A stretch of DNA of 29,362 bases from an uncultured Clostridia bacterium (GCA_937906775.1 CALCUD010000058.1:1-29362); one strand, 5' to 3'; numbered from the stretch's first letter, positions 13,033 through 21,234 are shown. The notes: generated by a model from the sequence alone, not told the origin. Translations and numbers: made by a program.

Positions 13033-14499
13033 ATGGCGAAAATCATTCTGAATCCCGAACGGAGCGCAGGAACCATATCCAGATACATTTACGGGCATTT
13101 TTCAGAGCATCTCGGACGATGCATTTACGGCGGGATCTTCGTGGGAAAGGACAGCCCGATTCCGAATGAAAACGGGATCCGCAAGGATGTCGTCGAGGCG
13201 ATGCGCGCCATCAGGCTACCGGTCCTTCGCTGGCCGGGCGGATGTTTTGCCGATGAATATCACTGGCAGGACGGGATCGGACCGCAAGAACAGCGCAAGC
13301 GCATGGTCAACACCAACTGGGGCGGTGTGGTGGAGGACAACTCCTTCGGTACCCACGAATTCATGGAACTTTGCCGTCAGGTCGGCTGTGAGCCTTATGT
13401 CAACGGCAACGTGGGCAGCGGAACCGTTCGCGAAATGTCCGAATGGATCGAGTACATGAATTCCGATGGGGATTCCACCGTGGTCCGCGAACGCTGGAAG
13501 AACGGCCGGAAAGATCCGTGGAATCTCAAATTTTTCGCCGTCGGCAACGAAAACTGGGGTTGCGGCGGAAATATGCGACCTGAATTTTATGCCGACCAGT
13601 ACAGACGGTATCAGTGCTTCTGCCGCCAGTACGGCAGCAACAAACTGTATAAGATTGCCTGCGGTCCGTCCGATACGGATACGGAATGGACCGAAACGCT
13701 GATGAAAAATGCAGCTTTCTGCATGGACGGTCTTTCCATGCACAGCTATACCGTTCTGGGAACGGACTGGAATCATAAAGGATCCGCGACGGAATTCACC
13801 CGGGAGGAGTATTTCGACTCTTTGAACCGGGCTGCGGATATGGAACGGAAAGTCTGTCTGAACATCGATATCATGAACCGGTACGATCCGGATAAACGCA
13901 TCGGCCTGATCGTGGACGAATGGGGTAACTGGTTTGATGTGGAACCCGGCACCAATCCCGGATTCCTCTACCAGCAGAATACCATGCGCGACGCGATGAC
14001 CGCCGCGACGATCCTGAATATCTTCAACCGTCACTGCGACCGGATCTACATGGCGAATATCGCCCAGACCGTCAATGTTCTGCAGTCGATCATCCTGACC
14101 GAGGGCGAGAAGATGGTCCTGACGCCCACCTATTATGTGTTCGACCTCTTCAAGGCGCATATGGACGCAAAAGAAGTGGACTGCTTTGTGGACGCGGATC
14201 CCATCGGTCCGGACAAGCTTTCCGTCCGGTCGCTGACAGCTTCGGCATCCGAGAAGGACGGAAAATGGACCGTGACGGTGGCCAATGTCGATCCGGATCA
14301 GCCCAGGAGCGTGACCTTTGAAGTGACGGGACGGAAGATCGCTGCCGCGGAAGGACGCGTACTTTCCGGCGGCATGAGCCAGTACAATGATTTTGACAGC
14401 GCTCCGCTGCATACGGTCCCGCTGACCGGATTCACAGCGGGCGAACAGGTGACGGTGACCCTGCCGCCCTGCTCCGTGTCGGAGATCACGCTGGCATGA
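13033..14499 (+). CDS. GH51 alpha-L-arabinofuranosidase
   Basis: A 488-aa intracellular enzyme that removes terminal alpha-L-arabinofuranose from arabinan and arabinoxylan oligosaccharides. The N-terminus ISRYIYGHFSEHLGRCIYGG and RWPGGCFADEYHW (67-79) are GH51 hallmarks. GNENWGCGG (171-179) carries the acid/base E173, and IVDEWGNW (293-300) carries the nucleophile E296. A (beta/alpha)8 barrel is followed by the usual C-terminal beta-sandwich, and the length is normal for the family. There is no signal peptide, so substrates must be imported. The frame is open from 12559, but GGAGGG 8 bases before ATG 13033 fixes the start. The stop overlaps the DUF6171-like gene by four bases. Confidence 0.95.
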   Translation: MAKIILNPERSAGTISRYIYGHFSEHLGRCIYGGIFVGKDSPIPNENGIRKDVVEAMRAIRLPVLRWPGGCFADEYHWQDGIGPQEQRKRMVNTNWGGVVEDNSFGTHEFMELCRQVGCEPYVNGNVGSGTVREMSEWIEYMNSDGDSTVVRERWKNGRKDPWNLKFFAVGNENWGCGGNMRPEFYADQYRRYQCFCRQYGSNKLYKIACGPSDTDTEWTETLMKNAAFCMDGLSMHSYTVLGTDWNHKGSATEFTREEYFDSLNRAADMERKVCLNIDIMNRYDPDKRIGLIVDEWGNWFDVEPGTNPGFLYQQNTMRDAMTAATILNIFNRHCDRIYMANIAQTVNVLQSIILTEGEKMVLTPTYYVFDLFKAHMDAKEVDCFVDADPIGPDKLSVRSLTASASEKDGKWTVTVANVDPDQPRSVTFEVTGRKIAAAEGRVLSGGMSQYNDFDSAPLHTVPLTGFTAGEQVTVTLPPCSVSEITLA

Positions 14500-14777
14500 G
14501 TCCTGTTCCGGAAACGCCGCTTCGCCGGCCCTGTCCGAAGTGTCTGATCCGCGATCTTCCTGACGAAAAGGAGCTGGCGGAGATCCTTCGGGAGCGGATC
14601 GGACAGATGCCCGGAGAAGAGCTTGCCGATTCCGCACTGAGGGAATCCCGGCTGGAAATATGCCGGGGTTGCGCGTCCCTTCACCGCGGAACCTGTAGCG
14701 AATGCGGCTGTTATGTTGAGCTGCGGACTGCCCGAAAAAAGATGGCATGCCCCCACGTTCCCCCGTACTGGAAATAA
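14496..14777 (+). CDS. DUF6171-like small zinc-binding protein
   Basis: A 93-aa protein with CPKC near the N-terminus (residues 13-16) and a C-terminal cluster CRGCASLHRGTCSECGCYVE, then CPH...W at the end. This matches the DUF6171 pattern known to me from Clostridia: 'CxxCxLRD', helical middle, 'CxxCxxLxxGxCxxCGCFVExRxAKKxxxCP...W'. It probably binds one or two zinc ions. Its ATG overlaps the GH51 stop (ATGA), so the two are translationally coupled. Role unknown, and the arabinose link may be fortuitous. Confidence 0.85.
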   Translation: MSPVPETPLRRPCPKCLIRDLPDEKELAEILRERIGQMPGEELADSALRESRLEICRGCASLHRGTCSECGCYVELRTARKKMACPHVPPYWK

Positions 14778-14782
14778 TCGGC

Positions 14783-14820
14783 GCCCCGTTCTGCCGGAAA
14801 AACCGGAGAACGGGGCTTTC
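14783..14820 (+). terminator. Terminator after GH51/DUF6171
   Basis: GCCCCGTTCT (14783-14792) pairs with AGAACGGGGC (14807-14816), with an inner CCGG/CCGG pairing. A weak T tract (TTTCCTGTTT) follows. It begins six bases after the stop codon. Confidence 0.8.
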
Positions 14821-14872
14821 CTGTTTCTGCGGAACAGGAACATGTCGGAAAATTAAAATCACATGATATACA

Positions 14873-14901
14873 TTGACAGGCGAGGTAACTTAGTGTATTA
14901 T
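14873..14901 (+). promoter_or_regulatory. Promoter of the padR-like operon
   Basis: TTGACA (14873-14878), 17-base spacer and TATTAT (14896-14901). The start codon is 21 bases downstream with GGGAGGTGAT between them. PadR proteins usually repress their own operon by binding such a region. Confidence 0.8.
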
Positions 14902-14921
14902 GCAAATCGGGAGGTGATCGC

Positions 14922-15260
14922 ATGACGATATCGGCGGATCTTCTTCGCGGATATACCGAAACCATCATCCTGCGCCGGCTGGACGAAGGCGACAGTTACG
15001 GCTACAGGATCAACCGGCGGGTGAGCGAGCTCAGCGGAGGCACGCTGGAACTGAAGGAGGCGACGCTTTACACTGCTTTCCGCCGTCTGGAGAGCGCCGG
15101 CCTGATCCGATCCTACTGGGGAGATGAAAACACAGGAGCCCGGCGACGGTATTACAGCCTGACCGAAGCAGGAAGACTGAAACTGAGGGAAGACACAGCC
15201 AACTGGCAGGAGACCAGAAAGATTCTGGACGAATTGATCTTGAAGGAGGGAAGGGCATGA
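14922..15260 (+). CDS. PadR-family transcriptional regulator
   Basis: A 112-aa winged-helix regulator: GYTETIILRRLDEGDSYGY (9-27), then ELKEATLYTAFRRLESAGLI (the recognition helix and 'LY..L.RLE..GLI' signature), then RRRYYSLTEAGR. It is the short (subfamily 2) PadR form lacking a long C-terminal dimerisation domain. It overlaps the next gene by four bases (ATGA). PadR regulators paired with HAAS/DUF1700-DUF4097 proteins form a recurring two-gene module in Firmicutes, thought to sense envelope conditions. The likely regulated promoter is its own at 14873-14901. Confidence 0.92.
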   Translation: MTISADLLRGYTETIILRRLDEGDSYGYRINRRVSELSGGTLELKEATLYTAFRRLESAGLIRSYWGDENTGARRRYYSLTEAGRLKLREDTANWQETRKILDELILKEGRA

Positions 15261-16411
15261 ATCCGACAGTCAAACGCATTGTGGATCTTTTGTTTGAGGA
15301 TACTGTGGAAAATGAGGAAACGAACGTCCTGCATGAGGAACTGATGAACAACTGTCAGGAGCATTTTGAGGATCTGACGGCTCAGGGCCTGAGCGAGGAC
15401 GAAGCGATCGGCGCTGTGGTGGAAAGTTTGAAGGGCATGAAGGATGTTCTGGATGAATACCCGAAGAAAAACCGGCCGGAGGCAGACGGCGAAATGAACG
15501 GGAACGGTGCGGATGATCCACGCGGATCCTGTCAGACATTTGACGCGGTCAGCGTGAACAGACTTCATGTCGAGACTGTTTCCAATGATGTAACCGTGGT
15601 GACAGCGCCGTCGGACCGGATCACGGTTTTCTGTGACGATCGGGAGAAAATCCGTGTTGAACACATCGGGGATATGTTAAAGATCGTTTCCTCTCCTTCC
15701 GAAAACAGAAAGAACGAATGGAAATCCTTTTTTGACGAGCCGCTGAAAACGGATTCGGCTGAATCTTTCTTCACCGGGATCCTGAACCGGGTCCAGGGAA
15801 TCCTGAACAAAGCGGGCGTGACGATTTCCACCGGTCCGCAGCCGCCGGTCCGGATCGAACTGCCCGAACATTTCGCGGGGAACATTGACATTTCGAGCCG
15901 AGGCGGCGATGTGACGCTGGACGGGACGGAATCCCGGTCCGTCAATGTACATACTGTCAGCGGAGATATCCGCGTCGGACTTCCGCCGGAGCATTTGGCG
16001 GACAGCCTGGATCTGAATTCCACCAGCGGCGATATTTCCATGAGGGGGAACGGAACGCGGCTGAACAGTAACACCATCAGCGGCGACGTTGAGATCAGCG
16101 GTCGATTTGAGAACGTATGTCTCAAAGCGGTCAGCGGGGATATCGGCATGACGGGTGCCGCGGGTGCGTTCGCCGCGAATACCGTCAGCGGGGATATCCG
16201 CGTGAATCCGGAGAACCCGGATCTTCGGGAGATCCGCATGAATTCTGTCAGCGGCGATCTGCACGCGACGCTGCCCTCCGGGATCACGGCCGCGCGCACA
16301 GAGATTACGACGCGGTCCGGGAACAGATCCTGCCGCTTCGGAGATACAGGCAAGGATATTCTTCCGAAAATCATCGCGTCAACCGTCAGCGGCGATGTCC
16401 GGATCGACTGA
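15257..16411 (+). CDS. HAAS/DUF1700-like plus DUF4097 beta-repeat protein
   Basis: A 384-aa protein. Residues 1-75 form a helical domain (VKRIVDLLFEDT...LSEDEAIGAVVESLKGMKDVLDEY) resembling the HAAS/DUF1700 domain that partners with PadR regulators. Residues about 95-384 are a DUF4097-type right-handed beta structure with seven recurrent SGD(I/V/L) turns from about residue 235 to the end, spaced by about 20 residues. No signal peptide or membrane span is visible, which is odd because many relatives have a membrane segment between the two domains. Coupled to the PadR gene upstream. It may be a cytosolic partner of the regulator. Confidence 0.82.
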   Translation: MNPTVKRIVDLLFEDTVENEETNVLHEELMNNCQEHFEDLTAQGLSEDEAIGAVVESLKGMKDVLDEYPKKNRPEADGEMNGNGADDPRGSCQTFDAVSVNRLHVETVSNDVTVVTAPSDRITVFCDDREKIRVEHIGDMLKIVSSPSENRKNEWKSFFDEPLKTDSAESFFTGILNRVQGILNKAGVTISTGPQPPVRIELPEHFAGNIDISSRGGDVTLDGTESRSVNVHTVSGDIRVGLPPEHLADSLDLNSTSGDISMRGNGTRLNSNTISGDVEISGRFENVCLKAVSGDIGMTGAAGAFAANTVSGDIRVNPENPDLREIRMNSVSGDLHATLPSGITAARTEITTRSGNRSCRFGDTGKDILPKIIASTVSGDVRID

Positions 16412-16424
16412 CCGGGGATTATGG

Positions 16425-16481
16425 AAAACAGGGCTTTCCCTATCGGGATCCGGGAGGATTCGGGGAGAAAGCCCTGTTTTT
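16425..16481. terminator. Bidirectional terminator between converging genes
   Basis: A 14-bp perfect stem (16425-16438 with 16467-16480) has runs of A before and T after it, serving both the DUF4097 gene (plus) and the MATE gene (minus). Confidence 0.92.
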
Positions 16482-16519
16482 ATGATGGAAATACTTTGCA
16501 GATCAGGGAGTTCCGGAAA

Positions 16520-17881
16520 TCAGGTATTGCTTTTTCGCATTTTCCGCCAGATTGTCAGATACATGGTGACGAAGCAGGCGGTGGCGCCGAGGACCTGACT
16601 GACGAATTCAGCCCAGAAAACGCCGTGAACGCCAAGCCCCAGCGGGGGAAGCAAAAGCGTCAGCGGTGTGACAAGAACCGCTTTGCGCAGCAGGGAGAAA
16701 AACAGCGCGTAGCCAGGCCGGTTCAGGGAGACAAAAGTACTCTGACCGGCCAGCTGCATAGTCATGAAGGGGAAGGCGCCGAAGTAGATCCGCGCGCATT
16801 CGACCGTCACGGCGATCAGATCCGCGTCGTCGGTGAAAATCCGGATCAACGGTTCGGGAACGAACATTACCAGCGCCCACATCAGTATATTGATGGTCAG
16901 ACCGCCGAGAAACATGAAGCGGATACAGGCGGAAACTCTCCGGTACAGCTTTGCGCCGTAATTGTAGCTCATGACATTCTGTCCGCCGGAGGTAACGCCG
17001 TTATTGGGCAGGCTCATGATTTCCCGCAGAGAATTGATCAGACTCATAGCGCCGACATACAAGGTGGAAAGAGCGCCGCCCCAGCTGCGGAGCATGATAT
17101 TGACAATGGCCTGCGTGATACTGTTGGTGATCTTGAAGGTGAAACCCGTCAATCCGAGCCGGAGGATCCCGGGAAGCTGTTTCCTGTCGATACACAGGTG
17201 GGTCAGCCGCAGGGGGGCCTTTTTTCCGCGCAGGAACGCCATGACCCAGACCGCGCTGATGACCTGCGAGATGACGGTGGCGAGCGCGGCCCCGCCGACG
17301 CCCATTCCGAAGGTGAAGATCAGCAGCGGATCAAGGAGCAGATTCACGGCCGCGCCGATCATGACGGTGATCATTCCCGTTTTCGGGAACCCCTGCGCGT
17401 TGATAAAGGGATTCATACCGAGGCTGATCATGACGGGAACGGTACCCAGCACATAGATCCGGAAATATTCCAGGGCCATCGGGAGCGTATCGGCGTCGCC
17501 GCCCAGCAGGGTAAGCAGACGGGGAGCGGACAGCCACAGCGAGACGGTCAGGAAAGCGCCGATGAGGACCAGGACCGTGAAGGAGGTTCCCATGATCACG
17601 GACGCCTTCCGATCGTCATTTTCGCCGCGGGCAATGGTTGCCAGCGTGGAACCGCCTGTGCTGCAGAGATTCGCAAAAGCGCCGATCAGCGTGATCAGCG
17701 GGAAACAGATCCCAATCCCGGTCAGCGCGAGGGTCCCGCCCTCCTGCAGATGTCCGATATAAACCCGATCCACAATATTGTACAGGACATGAATCAGCTC
17801 GGCGAGCATCATCGGAAAGCCGAGCCGGATGATGATCCCGGAAACAGTACCCTTTGAAAAATCTCCCTTTGCAGATACCAC
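16520..17881 (-). CDS. MATE-family exporter
   Basis: A 453-aa integral membrane protein with about 12 helices in two homologous halves, of the NorM/DinF-like class that exports cationic drugs or metabolites with Na+ or H+. The N-terminal half has 'FPMMLAELIHVLYNIVDRVYIGHL' spread and the second half 'PNNGVTSGGQNVMSYNYGAKLYRR', both typical of the family. The frame is open to 17983. I choose the GTG at 17881: GAGAGGAG lies 9 bases upstream, and the longer version would read through a terminator-like leader. The promoter is probably at 17961-17989. Substrate unknown. Confidence 0.93.
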   Translation of the reverse strand: MVSAKGDFSKGTVSGIIIRLGFPMMLAELIHVLYNIVDRVYIGHLQEGGTLALTGIGICFPLITLIGAFANLCSTGGSTLATIARGENDDRKASVIMGTSFTVLVLIGAFLTVSLWLSAPRLLTLLGGDADTLPMALEYFRIYVLGTVPVMISLGMNPFINAQGFPKTGMITVMIGAAVNLLLDPLLIFTFGMGVGGAALATVISQVISAVWVMAFLRGKKAPLRLTHLCIDRKQLPGILRLGLTGFTFKITNSITQAIVNIMLRSWGGALSTLYVGAMSLINSLREIMSLPNNGVTSGGQNVMSYNYGAKLYRRVSACIRFMFLGGLTINILMWALVMFVPEPLIRIFTDDADLIAVTVECARIYFGAFPFMTMQLAGQSTFVSLNRPGYALFFSLLRKAVLVTPLTLLLPPLGLGVHGVFWAEFVSQVLGATACFVTMYLTIWRKMRKSNT

Positions 17882-17903
17882 GGCGGGTCGCTCCTCTCCG
17901 TAC

Positions 17904-17948
17904 AAAAAAAACGGAATACGAATGCAGAATATTGGGTCTTGTATTCCG
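17904..17948 (-). terminator. Leader terminator (putative attenuator) before the MATE gene
   Basis: On the minus strand CGGAATAC (17941-17948) pairs with GTATTCCG (17912-17919) and is followed by eight T (17904-17911), just before the MATE ribosome site. A shorter competing pairing (GAATA with the nearer TATTC, about 17926-17946) could keep the stem from forming. The plus-strand -35 of the GH127 promoter overlaps the 5' arm. Confidence 0.7.
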
Positions 17949-17968
17949 GGGCCGATGGCGATTATACT
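17939..17968 (+). promoter_or_regulatory. Putative promoter of the GH127 gene
   Basis: TTGTAT (17939-17944), 18-base spacer, TATACT (17963-17968). The GH127 start is at 18013. Its -10 overlaps that of the oppositely directed MATE promoter. Confidence 0.5.
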
Positions 17969-17989
17969 ATACATGAAGGACAAAGTAAA
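17961..17989 (-). promoter_or_regulatory. Putative promoter of the MATE gene
   Basis: Minus-strand TTTACT (17984-17989), 17-base spacer, TATAAT (17961-17966). The transcript would enter the leader terminator at 17904-17948. Confidence 0.55.
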
Positions 17990-18012
17990 ATACCTGAAAG
18001 GTGTTGGGAAAT

Positions 18013-19872
18013 ATGCAGAGCATCAAAGGGAAAAATGTAATCCTTCAGGATAATGTTCTTTTGACAAAGGAAGCGGATAACCGGAATTACATGATGGAAC
18101 TCGGGTCGGAAGCGCTCCTGCAGAATTATTACGGAGAGGCTGGGCTGCATCAGAATTTCGGCAGCCGCGCCATGCGCCACGGCGGCTGGGAAGATCCGAC
18201 ATGCCAGCTCCGCGGCCATTTTCTGGGCCACTGGCTGAGCGCCGCCGCCGTACGGTATGACGCGACGGGAGACCGAGAGATCCTGGAAAAGGCCAACGCG
18301 ATCGTTCACGAACTGAAAAAATGTCAGGAGGAGAACGGTGGAGTCTGGGCCGCGTCCATTCCGGAAAAATATTTTGTCTGGATCGCTCGCGGAAAGTCTG
18401 TCTGGGCGCCGCATTATACGGTACACAAAACCTTCATGGGTCTGACCGATATGTACCGGTATACCGGAAACACGGAAGCGCTGGAGATTGCGGAAAAGTT
18501 TGCAGACTGGTTCTGCGACTACACCTTCTCCAGGACCCGGGAGGAAATGGACAATATACTGGATGTTGAGACGGGCGGTATGCTGGAGATCTGGGCGGAT
18601 CTGTACGAGTTTACCGGAAAGGAAAAATATCTGGAACTGATCGAACGGTATGACCGGAGCCGTCTGTTCGACCAGCTGCTCTGCGGGACAGACGCGCTGA
18701 CCAACATGCACGCCAACACGACGATCCCCGAGGCGATCGGCGCGGCGCGCGTTTATGAAGCGACCGGAAAGGAACGCTACCGCGATATCGCGCTGGCATA
18801 CTGGGATTTTGCCGTGACGCGCCGGGGAACCTCTGTCACCGGCGGGCAAACCTGCGGCGAGATCTGGACGCCGCCGCACGCGATGTCCAGCCGGCTGGGC
18901 GACAAGAATCAGGAACACTGCACCGTGTACAACATGATCCGGCTGGCGGATATCCTGTACCGCTGGACGGGCGATCATCAGTATCTGGATTATATTGAGA
19001 CCAATCTGTATAACGGCATCCTGTCCCAGGGATATTTCCGGGGCGGCCACGCGAACGGCGAGGAGGCGGAATACCCCGAAGAAGGGCTGATCACCTACTT
19101 CCAGCCTCTCCGGGCCGGTGCGAAAAAGGCTTGGGCCAGCAAATTCAATGATTTCTTCTGCTGCCACGGGACGTTGGTACAGGCCAATTCCGCCCATAAC
19201 AGGTATTTGTATTATCGGAACGGAGACGAGCTGTTTATCGGCGTATACGCCGCGTCAGAGGTCACCTTTGAAGCCGGCGGAAAGGACGTCACGGTACGCC
19301 AGTACCGGGATACGCTGAGCGGGAGCAGCCACTTCTCCAGTTCCTCCTCCGCGACCCAGGCGATCGGGGAGAACGCGCATATCTTCCTTCATCAGCCGGA
19401 TGTGATGCTGCAGTGCTTCACCGTGAAATGCGCCGGAAAGGCGCGATTCGCGCTGAACCTGCGGAAACCGGGCTGGGCGGAGGGAAAGATTGCGCTCACG
19501 GTAAACGGTGCGCCTGCGGATATTCAGCCGGAAAACGGATTCTACCGGATCGAACGGGAATTTGAGGACGGGGACGAGATCCGCATCGCGCTGCCGATGA
19601 CTGTCCGGGTCACGGAACTGGAAGGCGCCGAGGACCCGGCTGTCGCATTTTCATACGGTCCCTACGCGCTGGCCGGCCTGTGCCGGGAGGAACGGAGGAT
19701 CCGTCTTTCGGGCCATAAGCCGGAGGAACTGCTGATACATGACAATGAGCGGGAATGGGGTTCGTGGAAGGACACTTTCCGGACCCGCTTCCAGGACCCG
19801 GGGATCCGGTTCATTCCGCTCAAGGATGTCGGATACGAAAGATATCAGGTCTATTTCCCGGTGGATCAGTAA
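18013..19872 (+). CDS. GH127 beta-L-arabinofuranosidase
   Basis: A 619-aa enzyme of the family founded by bifidobacterial HypBA1 (formerly DUF1680), which cleaves beta-L-arabinofuranosides such as those on hydroxyproline-rich plant glycoproteins. It has an (alpha/alpha)6 barrel with GHFLGHWLSA (68-77) and HYTVHKTFMGL. QEHCTVYNM gives E301 and C303, and FFCCHGT gives C383 and C384. These four match the Zn-binding Glu/Cys set of HypBA1, in which a cysteine is the nucleophile. All are present, so activity is expected. A C-terminal beta-sandwich follows. No signal peptide: cytoplasmic. The frame opens at 18001, but ATG 18013 (MQSIKGK) better fits AAAGGTG/GGGA. It is 26 bases from the next gene. 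Confidence 0.94.
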   Translation: MQSIKGKNVILQDNVLLTKEADNRNYMMELGSEALLQNYYGEAGLHQNFGSRAMRHGGWEDPTCQLRGHFLGHWLSAAAVRYDATGDREILEKANAIVHELKKCQEENGGVWAASIPEKYFVWIARGKSVWAPHYTVHKTFMGLTDMYRYTGNTEALEIAEKFADWFCDYTFSRTREEMDNILDVETGGMLEIWADLYEFTGKEKYLELIERYDRSRLFDQLLCGTDALTNMHANTTIPEAIGAARVYEATGKERYRDIALAYWDFAVTRRGTSVTGGQTCGEIWTPPHAMSSRLGDKNQEHCTVYNMIRLADILYRWTGDHQYLDYIETNLYNGILSQGYFRGGHANGEEAEYPEEGLITYFQPLRAGAKKAWASKFNDFFCCHGTLVQANSAHNRYLYYRNGDELFIGVYAASEVTFEAGGKDVTVRQYRDTLSGSSHFSSSSSATQAIGENAHIFLHQPDVMLQCFTVKCAGKARFALNLRKPGWAEGKIALTVNGAPADIQPENGFYRIEREFEDGDEIRIALPMTVRVTELEGAEDPAVAFSYGPYALAGLCREERRIRLSGHKPEELLIHDNEREWGSWKDTFRTRFQDPGIRFIPLKDVGYERYQVYFPVDQ

Positions 19873-19898
19873 ATTTGATGTGAAAGGGAGCATGAAAT

Positions 19899-20978
19899 AT
19901 GTCCGCACGTAAATCCCGCTCTTCGGGAAGCAAGATCCTGAGAGTGATTCTGAGTATTCTGGCCGTTGTGGTGCTGGCCGCCGCCGTATTTATCGGATAT
20001 CTGACGGTCCGGGAGTACAGACCGGCGGAACTGGAGGATGTTGAGGTCCGGAAGAATGGGGAAGCCGGGACGCTGAAGGCCGGAGAACCTTTCTCCGTCG
20101 TTACCTGGAATACCGGGTATTCCGCTTTGGGCAGGTACAGCGATTTTGTGATGGACGGCGGCGGAAAAGCGCCCGCTCCCACAAAGGAACAGGTTGCGGC
20201 TTATCATCAGGGGATCGCGGATACGCTTGAATCGCTGGACGTTCCGATCCGCATCCTGCAGGAGGTGGATATCGGATCAGCGCGCTCTTTCGGAACCGAT
20301 CAGGTTACCGATTTTTCGCTGAAAAACAATGCTTTCGCATGCAATTTCAAATGTGATTTTGTTCCGTTCCCCTGGCCGCCGATCGGAAAGGTGGAATCCG
20401 GCGTCGTGACTGCTTCGGATTTCAGAATAGACAATGCCCGGCGTATGTCCCTTCCGTGTCTTTTCTCGTGGCCGCTTCGCGTCGCAAACCTGAAACGCTG
20501 CCTGCTGGCTTCCTGTATGCCGGTGGAAGGGACGGACAAACAGCTGATCCTTGTCAATTTCCACCTGGAGGCCTATGATTCCGGGGAGGGCAAGATTGCG
20601 CAGACGCAGAAGCTGCTTTCCTTCCTGACCGAAGAATATGAAAAAGGCAACTGGGTCATTGCCGGAGGAGACTGGAATCAGTGCTTCCCTGAAACGCTGT
20701 CGGCCTATCCCAATACCCATCCGGATCTCTGGGCGGTCGGCGATCTGAAGGATCTTGCCGTTCCGGAGGGATGGCAGCTCTGCTACGATCCTGCCCATCC
20801 CACCTGCCGCCTTCTGAATCAGGCTTATGATCCGGAGGATACCGTCAATACCCAGTATTATGTGATCGACGGATTTTTGATCTCTCCCAATGTCCGGATG
20901 AACGCCATCGAAACGAAGGATCTGCACTTTGAGAATTCCGACCATAACCCGGTGGTTATGAACGTGACGCTGGAATAA
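19899..20978 (+). CDS. Membrane-anchored endonuclease/exonuclease/phosphatase-fold protein
   Basis: A 359-aa protein with a basic N-terminus and one membrane helix (about 14-36), so the catalytic domain is probably outside. EEP-fold motifs are present in order: VTWNTGY (N71), LQEVD (E122), NFHLEAYD (H222), GGDWN (D258, N260), VIDGFL, and SDHNPV (D348, H349). These bind Mg2+ and hydrolyse phosphodiester or phosphomonoester bonds. The substrate could be a nucleic acid, sphingomyelin-like lipid or inositol phosphate; the fold does not tell. GAAAGGGAG precedes the start. Likely co-transcribed with GH127. A function linked to arabinoside breakdown is not obvious. Confidence 0.88.
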   Translation: MSARKSRSSGSKILRVILSILAVVVLAAAVFIGYLTVREYRPAELEDVEVRKNGEAGTLKAGEPFSVVTWNTGYSALGRYSDFVMDGGGKAPAPTKEQVAAYHQGIADTLESLDVPIRILQEVDIGSARSFGTDQVTDFSLKNNAFACNFKCDFVPFPWPPIGKVESGVVTASDFRIDNARRMSLPCLFSWPLRVANLKRCLLASCMPVEGTDKQLILVNFHLEAYDSGEGKIAQTQKLLSFLTEEYEKGNWVIAGGDWNQCFPETLSAYPNTHPDLWAVGDLKDLAVPEGWQLCYDPAHPTCRLLNQAYDPEDTVNTQYYVIDGFLISPNVRMNAIETKDLHFENSDHNPVVMNVTLE

Positions 20979-20985
20979 TCTCTGT

Positions 20986-21014
20986 TTGACTTTCGTGTGC
21001 GAGTGTGATAATAT
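20986..21014 (+). promoter_or_regulatory. Promoter of tRNA-Arg
   Basis: TTGACT (20986-20991), 17-base spacer, TAATAT (21009-21014), 13 bases before the tRNA. Confidence 0.6.
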
Positions 21015-21026
21015 ATCATCTGTTGA

Positions 21027-21100
21027 GCGCTCGTAGCTCAGTTGGATAGAGTGTCAGACTCCGACTCTGAAGGTCACAGGTTCGAATCCTGCCGGGCGTA
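21027..21100 (+). tRNA. tRNA-Arg (anticodon CCG)
   Basis: A 74-nt cloverleaf: acceptor GCGCTCG/CGGGCGT (with two G-U pairs), D-arm GCTC/GAGT, anticodon stem TCAGA/TCTGA with loop CTCCGAC (CCG at 34-36), T-arm ACAGG/CCTGC with loop TTCGAAT (one A-C mismatch at the stem base), and discriminator A. The 3' CCA is not encoded. A terminator follows four bases later. CCG reads the CGG arginine codon. Confidence 0.96.
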
Positions 21101-21104
21101 CATC

Positions 21105-21138
21105 CCCCCGAAACCGATCGAGGTTTCGGGGGCTTTTT
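21105..21138 (+). terminator. Terminator of tRNA-Arg
   Basis: CCCCCGAAACC (21105-21115) pairs with GGTTTCGGGGG (21122-21132), followed by CTTTTT. A second hairpin (TCGTCCTT/AAGGACGA) follows at about 21138-21159. Confidence 0.93.
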
Positions 21139-21173
21139 CGTCCTTCCGGGAAAGGACGAAATGTGGATCAATC

Positions 21174-21202
21174 TTGCATTTTCAGCGTGATTGGGATAAA
21201 AT
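21174..21202 (+). promoter_or_regulatory. Promoter of the YybS-like/rplI/dnaB operon
   Basis: TTGCAT (21174-21179), 17-base spacer, TAAAAT (21197-21202). The first start codon is 33 bases downstream, preceded by GGAGGTGAG. Confidence 0.65.
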
Positions 21203-21234
21203 AACTTGAATATCTGTGCAATGGAGGTGAGAGA

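Noticed and set aside
13216..14862. Minus-strand ORF of 548 codons
   Set aside because: Antisense shadow of the GH51 gene; crosses the terminator at 14783-14820.
15950..16400. CRISPR-like repeat in the SGD-rich region
   Set aside because: The recurring DNA encodes tandem beta-turns of the DUF4097 domain; unit length varies and the frame is kept.
16421..17857. Plus-strand ORF of 478 codons
   Set aside because: Antisense shadow of the MATE gene; Gln/Asp/Gly-rich low-complexity translation.
17962..19197. Minus-strand ORF of 411 codons
   Set aside because: Antisense to GH127, whose active-site residues and ribosome site are clear.
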